NCBI GenBank assembly: GCA_965226695.1
Contig: OZ245405.1
Span: 992,001 to 1,056,000, forward strand
DNA: 64,000 nt
DNA from: CATOSD01 sp965226695
GTDB lineage: Bacteria; Chloroflexota; Dehalococcoidia; Lucifugimonadales; CATOSD01
Reading direction: 5' to 3'
Below the pieces are notes generated by a model. It made no database searches. It had not been told where the DNA came from and was given only the letters and a program-made list of their open reading frames with translations. Below, piece after piece: positions 59,041-64,000 of this stretch. Made by a program: the position numbers and the translations under genes. Position 1 is the stretch's first letter; each line of letters opens with the position of its first letter.

Positions 59041-59331
59041 CTATGCGCGTCCAGAGGCGGTCGGCAACGCGCGGACGGCCTCGCCCGAGCGGCGATCGGC
59101 CTCAGCAAGCTCAAACTGCGTTTGCAGGTTGAGCCAGAACTGGGGGTCGACTCCGAACCAGTGGCCCAGCCGCAGGGCGGTGTCGCCGGTCATCGCTCGT
59201 TTGCCGGCAATGATCTGGCTGATGCGATTCGGCGGCACGGCTATCTGCCGCGCGAGCGCCGTAGGCGATACGCCGTACTCGGCCAGCTCGTCCCTGAGCA
59301 CCTCTCCGGGGTGAACGACGCGCTTCAACAT
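59041..59331 (-). CDS. higA: HigA-type antitoxin without partner toxin
   Basis: A 96-residue XRE antitoxin starting at ATG 59331, nine bases after GGGAGG. It shows VVHPGEVLRDELAEYGVSPTALARQIAVPPNRISQIIAGKRAMT and ALRLGHWFGVDPQFWLNLQ, the HigA signature. No HigB gene lies upstream on the same strand in 59332-59600, so it is an orphan that may act as a regulator or neutralise a toxin elsewhere (for example the one at 24832). It is on the strand opposite to the catabolic genes around it. Confidence 0.88.
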   Translation of the reverse strand: MLKRVVHPGEVLRDELAEYGVSPTALARQIAVPPNRISQIIAGKRAMTGDTALRLGHWFGVDPQFWLNLQTQFELAEADRRSGEAVRALPTASGRA

Positions 59332-59600
59332 GGCTGCACACCTCCCTCGCATCAGTGATACCGGACCATCAGAGAACATCGTGTCTGTTGTGACGCCGGG
59401 CGTCAAGCGTCACCGCTGGCGTCCGCTCCCTGGCGCCCTCCTCCTCGGAGCTTCCTATTGACATGAGTGCTGCAACAAAATAATATCGGCGCCAAGCGCT
59501 AGACTACGTTTCGGCGGCGTGCGCCAGGCGAACGGGGCCGGGCCGCGGCAGCCTCCGGGCGCGTGACATCAGAAGAGAAACAGCGACAAGAGGAGGGCAT

Positions 59601-60953
59601 ATGGGCACTACCGAAACGTTGGCCAAATGGATAGTGGAAACCTCTTACGAAGACATCCCGCCCGCGGCCTACGACCAGGCCAAGAAGTCCATTCTGGACT
59701 ACCTCGGCACCACGATACTCGGTTCCACAACCAAGCTAGGCGGGATGATTGTCGACTACACGCAGGAACAGGGCGGCACGCCCCAGGCTCGCGTGATAGC
59801 GACCGACATCCGCACGACCAGCCCCAGCGCGGCCTTCGCCAACGGCACGATGGGCCACGCGGACGACTACGACGACCTCGGCGGCGTCGGGGGGCATCCG
59901 GCGGTGACGCTCACGCCCACCGCGCTCGCGCTCGGCGAAGAGTACGGACTCACCGGCCGCGACATTCTCGCGGCGTGGGCCATTGGCTTCGAGGTGGGCA
60001 CCCGCCTGAGCGACAACCTGCATCCCGACCGCGATTGGCACCCAACGGCCATATTCGGCACCATGGCCGCCTCCGTCACCGCCAGCAAGCTGATGGGGTT
60101 GGACGTCCAGCAGACGCGCATGGCGCTCGGCATCGCAGGCTCCGAAGCTGCCGGGCTTCGCCGGAACTTTGGCACCATGACCAAGCCCTTCCACCCGGGC
60201 AACGCAGCGCGCAGCGGCATCGTCGCGGCCAAGCTCGCCTCGCGCGGCTATACCGCGGACCCCGACATCATCGAGGGCCGCCAGGGCTACGCCGACAACT
60301 TCGGCGGCGTCAAGTGCAATCTGCCCGCCGTGACGAAGTACCTCGGCCACCTCTATCTTCTCGAAGCGCAGGGCACGCGCATAAAGCCCTGGCCCTGCTG
60401 CGGCGGCAATCACCAGACCCTCACCGGCCTGATGGAGTTGATCCACGACGAGGAGATAAACCCCGACGACGTGGACCGCATCGAGTTCACCGGGCCCAGC
60501 GTCCCCTGCACGGGCGCGCTGCTCCGCGCGGAAGTCAACGAAGGCCTCGAGGGCAAGTTCTGCCTCGCCTACAACATCTCCGCCGCGATAGTGGACCGCA
60601 AGGTGGATCTCAGCACCTTCACTGACGAGCGGTCCGACCGGGGCGACCTGCAGGAGTTCATGCAGAGGGTCAGCGTGGGACGCAGCGCCGACGTGGAGCT
60701 GCGCAACGAGCACATCGCCGACGGCAACCCCGAATCGCGCATAAAGATTCACATGCGCGACGGCGGACTGCACGACGTCGAGCTCGGTCCGGCGCTGCAC
60801 CTCACCGGCGACGCGGTGATCGACAAGTTCCGCGTCAACGCCGGCTTCGTCTTCGACCAGGAGAAGGTCAGCGAGCCTATCCGCCTGGTGCAGAACCTGG
60901 ACGAGCTGGGCGAAGTATCCGCGCTCATGGATACCGTGACCACCGCCGGCTAG
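59601..60953 (+). CDS. MmgE/PrpD family protein
   Basis: A 450-residue protein starting at ATG 59601 behind GAGGAGG. It has the full PrpD pattern: AKKSILDYLGTTILG, SAAFANGTMGHADDYDDLGGVGGHPAVTL with the His/Asp cluster (GHADDYDD), TKPFHPGNAARSGIVAAKLASRG, and KPWPCCGGNHQTLTGL. Members dehydrate 2-methylcitrate, decarboxylate aconitate, or act on related branched tricarboxylic acids. It precedes the HMG-CoA-lyase-like gene by 95 bases. Confidence 0.93.
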   Translation: MGTTETLAKWIVETSYEDIPPAAYDQAKKSILDYLGTTILGSTTKLGGMIVDYTQEQGGTPQARVIATDIRTTSPSAAFANGTMGHADDYDDLGGVGGHPAVTLTPTALALGEEYGLTGRDILAAWAIGFEVGTRLSDNLHPDRDWHPTAIFGTMAASVTASKLMGLDVQQTRMALGIAGSEAAGLRRNFGTMTKPFHPGNAARSGIVAAKLASRGYTADPDIIEGRQGYADNFGGVKCNLPAVTKYLGHLYLLEAQGTRIKPWPCCGGNHQTLTGLMELIHDEEINPDDVDRIEFTGPSVPCTGALLRAEVNEGLEGKFCLAYNISAAIVDRKVDLSTFTDERSDRGDLQEFMQRVSVGRSADVELRNEHIADGNPESRIKIHMRDGGLHDVELGPALHLTGDAVIDKFRVNAGFVFDQEKVSEPIRLVQNLDELGEVSALMDTVTTAG

Positions 60954-61048
60954 ACGATTTGGGACCTGCCTTCGTCCTGCCGCGCGAGCGTCAGGGGCGG
61001 GGGCGGGGCGACAATAGAAAGCAAAGACAGTCCAATCAAGGAGGAGGA

Positions 61049-62245
61049 ATGGCAAGGGAATATCCCAAGATCACTTACACGGAAGAGGGGATGCGAGAGG
61101 GGATGCAGATCGAGGACGCCAACATCTCTGTCGAAGACAAGGTGCGGCTGCTCGACGCGCTCGGAGACACCGGCCTCAAGCGCATAGTGGTGGGCTCGTT
61201 CGTTAGCCCACGCTACACGCCGCAGATGGCGCGGATCGACGAGATTATGGAAAAGTTCGTGCCCAAGCCGGGCGTGACCTACACCGCGCTCGCGCTCAAC
61301 CAGCGCGGCGTAGAACGCGCGAAGGAGTACTCGCCCCCGCTGACCATCGACCGAGGCGAGAGCCGCCCGTCGCTCGGCTGCCACATGTGCGACGTGTTCG
61401 TGCGGCGCAACGCCAACCGCTCCCAGATGCAGGAGATGGAGGCTTGGCCGCGCATCATCGCCATGGCGCAGGAGCAGGGCGCGACTGAGGCGGGAATCGG
61501 CACCAACGCCACCTTCGGCTCCAACTTCCTGGGCGACTTCAACGTCGACCTGATTATGAAGTTCATGGAAAAGCAGCACGACCTGTGGGACGAGGTCGGC
61601 ATCAAGGTGACGCAGGTAAGCGTCGGCGACCCCATGGGCTGGTGCCACCCGGCCAAGGTCGAGGACATCTTCTCGCGCGTCAAGGATCAGTGGCCGGACG
61701 TGACCAATTTCCGCGCCCACCTGCACAACAGCCGCGGCATGGCGCTGCCCTCGATGTTCGCCGCCATCAGCTCGCTGGGCCCCGAAGACAGCCTCAGCCT
61801 CGACGGCACCATCGGCGGATTCGGCGGCTGCCCCTACTGCGGCAACGGCCGCGCCACCGGTATGGCGGCAACCGAAGACGCCATTCACATGATGGAGGGC
61901 ATGGGCATCGACACCGGCGTGGACCTGGACAAGCTCGTCGAGGCCGTGTGGATGGCCGAGGAGATCCTGGGCCGCCAGCTCTGGGGGCACGTCTCCCGCG
62001 CGGGGGGCCGGCCATACGACAAGGATAGCCTGTTCGACCCCAACGCCCCGTTCGTGGAGACGTTGGACCAGGCAACGCACTTCAAGCTGGGGCCTTCCGC
62101 CTACGAGGGGCCGGACGCCATCTACCCGTGGCGCGAACCCATCTCCAGCCCGTACCGCGACCGCGTGGACCAGGGTCTGCCCGCATACGACGTCAATGGC
62201 GACTGGCCCTGGACGGAGGACTTCTTCCCCAAGCCCTCCTCCTAG
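61049..62245 (+). CDS. HMG-CoA lyase-like (DRE-TIM) enzyme with changed metal ligands
   Basis: A 398-residue TIM-barrel protein starting at ATG 61049 behind GGAGGAGG. It has the DRE-TIM pattern: entry EEGMREGMQIEDANIS, the HLHNSRGMALPSM metal-binding His pair, and GGFGGCPYCGNGRATGMAATED with the likely catalytic Cys. Relative to HMG-CoA lyase (RDGLQ... and GNVATED) the metal Asp is Glu and the Asn is Met. It is also longer than the ~300-residue lyases, with a C-terminal tail. It may cleave or form a C-C bond in an acyl-CoA; the substrate is unknown. It lies in a plus-strand run of MmgE/PrpD, lyase and hotdog-fold dehydratases. Confidence 0.85.
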   Translation: MAREYPKITYTEEGMREGMQIEDANISVEDKVRLLDALGDTGLKRIVVGSFVSPRYTPQMARIDEIMEKFVPKPGVTYTALALNQRGVERAKEYSPPLTIDRGESRPSLGCHMCDVFVRRNANRSQMQEMEAWPRIIAMAQEQGATEAGIGTNATFGSNFLGDFNVDLIMKFMEKQHDLWDEVGIKVTQVSVGDPMGWCHPAKVEDIFSRVKDQWPDVTNFRAHLHNSRGMALPSMFAAISSLGPEDSLSLDGTIGGFGGCPYCGNGRATGMAATEDAIHMMEGMGIDTGVDLDKLVEAVWMAEEILGRQLWGHVSRAGGRPYDKDSLFDPNAPFVETLDQATHFKLGPSAYEGPDAIYPWREPISSPYRDRVDQGLPAYDVNGDWPWTEDFFPKPSS

Positions 62246-62389
62246 CGCAGGCACGTTAAGCGCCCGACCGCGGCAGGCGAACGGGCGCGGGCGCCCTCCG
62301 CAGCGGCCGCGCCGGCGGCGCCTCTGCGGGCGCGCTACTGAAGACGCATAGCCACGGATTCAGCTATCGAAAGGAATTGAAACAAAGCC

Positions 62390-62965
62390 ATGTCTTGCGG
62401 AAAGAGCTTTCTGACAGACGAAATCAAAACCCTTATCGGCGCCCAGGGCGAAAGGCGGCAGGTGAGCCTCTGGGAGATCGAGAAGGAGGGGCTGCGCCGC
62501 TTCACGCAGGCGATCATGGACCCCGACCCCCGCTACTGGGACGAGGAGTTCGCCAAGACTACCAAGTTCGGTGAGATAGTCACCCCGCCCATCTACTGCA
62601 CGTACCTCAGCAGGACCGCGCCGGGCACGACCGACCCCATCAGCCTCGCATTCGAGGCGGACCCCGAGTCGGACGGCATCCGGGGCGTTCGCGACGCGGT
62701 GAGTGACGATGACGGCGGCCTGCCGCGCATACCGTACCCGCCGGAACTGCCCGCCACGCTGAACGGCGGCAACGAGATAGAGGTGTTCAAATACCCCGCC
62801 CTCGGCGACGTCATCTACTCGCAGTCCGAGATCGCCAACGTGCACGAGCGCGTAGGGCGCGCGGGGCGGCACATGCTCATCACGACAACCAAGACCACCT
62901 ACACCAACCAGAACGGCGACCTGCTGTGCATCACCCGCGCGACGGGGTTGCGGCGGGAAGCCTAG
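62390..62965 (+). CDS. MaoC-like dehydratase, N-terminal (FAS1-like) hotdog domain
   Basis: A 191-residue hotdog-fold protein starting at ATG 62390. The N-terminal domain pattern ALIGAQGERR-like, with FTQAIMDPDPRYWDEEFA and TPPIYCTYLSRT, matches the FAS1-like/MaoC N-terminal family, and the C-terminal half gives the strands IEVFKYPALGDVIYSQSEI and THERVGRAGRHMLITTTKTTYTNQNGD. It lacks the MaoC catalytic Asp-His pair and usually pairs with a second MaoC protein, as here. Together they probably hydrate or dehydrate a CoA ester. Confidence 0.85.
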   Translation: MSCGKSFLTDEIKTLIGAQGERRQVSLWEIEKEGLRRFTQAIMDPDPRYWDEEFAKTTKFGEIVTPPIYCTYLSRTAPGTTDPISLAFEADPESDGIRGVRDAVSDDDGGLPRIPYPPELPATLNGGNEIEVFKYPALGDVIYSQSEIANVHERVGRAGRHMLITTTKTTYTNQNGDLLCITRATGLRREA

Positions 62966-62986
62966 CCTGGAAGGGGAGATACGCCA

Positions 62987-63496
62987 ATGCCTGTTACTAC
63001 GGCAGACGAGCTGAGGACTAAAGAGCAGCTCTACTACGACGACGTGGAGGTGGGCCAGGACCTGCCCTCGCTCGACATCGGCCCCATGACCTCGGTTCAC
63101 GCCTTCCGTTGGAGCGCGGCCATCGAGAACTGGCACAAGATTCACTACGACCAGGACTTCTCTGTGTACCACGACGGCCTGCCCAACATCCTTATCCAGG
63201 GTTCCTGGAAGCAGAGCATCATGCCTCGATACCTCAAGGACCTGTGCCTGCCCAACGGGTGGATGTGGAAGGTGTCGTTCCAGCACCGGGCCATGATCGT
63301 GCCCGGCGACACCATCACCTGCTGGGCCAAGGTCGCTGACAAGTACGAGAAGGACGGGCTGGGCTACCTGGAGCTCGACACGGGCATGAGACTGGACAGC
63401 GGCGTAGAGTCGTGCCCGGGGAGGGCCATCATCGTGCTGCCCATCCGCGGCGGCCGCGAGGTGCCGTACCCGTTCGTGCCGCCCGCCGAGGACTAG
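62987..63496 (+). CDS. MaoC-like dehydratase
   Basis: A 169-residue hotdog-fold protein starting at ATG 62987, 21 bases after its partner, with GGGGAG upstream. The MaoC-type elements are YYDDVEVGQDLPSLDIGPMTSVHAFRWSAA, ENWHKIHYDQDFS with the His-x-x-Asp-type catalytic pair region, and LIQGSWKQSIMPRYL. It is the likely catalytic half of a two-subunit (R)-specific enoyl-CoA hydratase. Confidence 0.85.
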   Translation: MPVTTADELRTKEQLYYDDVEVGQDLPSLDIGPMTSVHAFRWSAAIENWHKIHYDQDFSVYHDGLPNILIQGSWKQSIMPRYLKDLCLPNGWMWKVSFQHRAMIVPGDTITCWAKVADKYEKDGLGYLELDTGMRLDSGVESCPGRAIIVLPIRGGREVPYPFVPPAED

Positions 63497-63606
63497 GCCG
63501 CACACGTGCAGGGTTACCGCCTGCCCGCCAGTCATGCGACGGGCGGACAGGCGGGGACACGAGCCGCAGTGCCATCTTCATCACACGTAAGGAGAATACA
63601 TAGACT

Positions 63607-63876
63607 ATGCGCTGGTTAGCGATTGGGACCGCGCCCGGCTGGGAAAAACTGGACAAGTTCGGCGACGAGTTGAAGGCCACCAGCCAGTGGCGTCCCGACC
63701 CCCGAACGACGATATCAACGGTTACCGCGCTCGAAGACGGTCGCCTGCTCGCCGAGTGCCAAGGCGTGAGCAAGGAGGCGTTCGAGAAGTGGTTGGAGGT
63801 CAAGGGCTGGCAAGTCGAGTCCATAACGCCGGTCTCGCACCTGGCCCGCTTCGGCAGCATCTGGAAGGCGCGCTAG
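63607..63876 (+). CDS. Small conserved hypothetical protein
   Basis: An 89-residue protein starting at ATG 63607 behind AAGGAG. Two similar halves can be seen: strands around MRWLAIGTAPGWE and GWQVESITPVSHLARFG with a helix in EAFEKWLEVKG, as in ferredoxin-like stress folds. No family is recognised. It is the last gene of the catabolic run and is followed by a strong terminator. Confidence 0.6.
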   Translation: MRWLAIGTAPGWEKLDKFGDELKATSQWRPDPRTTISTVTALEDGRLLAECQGVSKEAFEKWLEVKGWQVESITPVSHLARFGSIWKAR

Positions 63877-63956
63877 GCTCCTACGCCTTCTAGCCGCCCC
63901 TAGGGCGGTTGCCCAACCAAGCGGGTGGTGTGCAGACCACTGCCCTGTAAGTGAAA

Positions 63957-63991
63957 CACCCCCGCGCGTTTCGGCGCCGGGGGTGCCTTTT
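63957..63991 (+). terminator. Rho-independent terminator after the catabolic run
   Basis: An 8-bp outer stem CACCCCCG (63957-63964) pairing with CGGGGGTG (63978-63985), extended by inner GCG/CGC pairs around TTTC, then CCTTTTGTGT. It would end transcription of the genes from 59.6 or 61 kb. Confidence 0.75.
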
Positions 63992-64000
63992 GTGTCTGCG

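Noticed and set aside
59736..62254. Two long minus-strand frames opposite MmgE/PrpD and the lyase-like gene
   Set aside because: Shadows; the plus-strand products are conserved families with good ribosome-binding sites.

Overview
The window is high-GC, gene-dense bacterial DNA. The best guess is an aerobic, probably marine member of the Chloroflexota (Dehalococcoidia, SAR202-like). This rests on a threonyl-tRNA synthetase with no TGS domain, a caa3-type oxidase cluster, many paralogous CoA-transferase, acyl-CoA dehydrogenase, MmgE/PrpD and hydantoinase genes, and short GC-rich repeats scattered between genes. No rRNA or other direct taxonomic marker is present, so the placement is an inference.

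Layout. 1-1.7 kb: a minus-strand fragment of a phage tail module, cut by the window edge. 1.9-10.3 kb: two coupled FG-GAP/UnbV proteins, an S51-type peptidase, a Vms1/VLRF1-like release-factor paralog, a large alpha/beta hydrolase and a small coiled-coil protein. 10.4-11.3 kb: a long non-coding stretch and the thrS leader. 11.3-14.4 kb: thrS, then infC-rpmI-rplT, where infC appears to start at ATA. 14.6-23.3 kb: the respiratory cluster ctaA-ctaB-ctaC-ctaD-ctaE-ctaF-ctaG-sco on the minus strand. 23.5-24.1 kb: an inverted second copy of the non-coding element seen at 10.4 kb. 24.2-29.6 kb: an accessory island behind tRNA-Lys with a HIT protein, a HigBA toxin-antitoxin pair, a small gene plus retropepsin-like protease, and a decayed TIR / membrane protein / TIR cassette whose second TIR gene is split by an IS5-type element.

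29.6-44.2 kb: a catabolic region with a hydroxyacid dehydrogenase-HyuA-HyuB operon, a transglutaminase-like protein, an SRAP protein, a VWA protein, an SDR, a Uma2 nuclease, and a CoA-transferase/enoyl-CoA hydratase/acyl-CoA synthetase group. 44.3-46.0 kb: a compact HEPN + DUF262 pair, probably a defence or toxin module. 46.2-55.6 kb: CocE hydrolase, tRNA-Thr, MFS transporter, MmgE/PrpD, a YHS protein and three acyl-CoA dehydrogenases (two of them a tandem duplication). 55.65-56.19 kb: a broken DUF4160/DUF2442 pair. 56.4-63.9 kb: a plus-strand catabolic run of two CoA-transferases, MmgE/PrpD, an HMG-CoA-lyase-like enzyme, two hotdog-fold dehydratases and a small protein, ending at a strong terminator.

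The main points for a second look are the TIR cassette with its precisely reversible IS insertion, the duplicated ~550 bp non-coding element with a base-changing palindrome at the same place in both copies, the HEPN/DUF262 pair, the VLRF1-like protein, the ATA-initiated infC, and the lyase-centred catabolic cluster.
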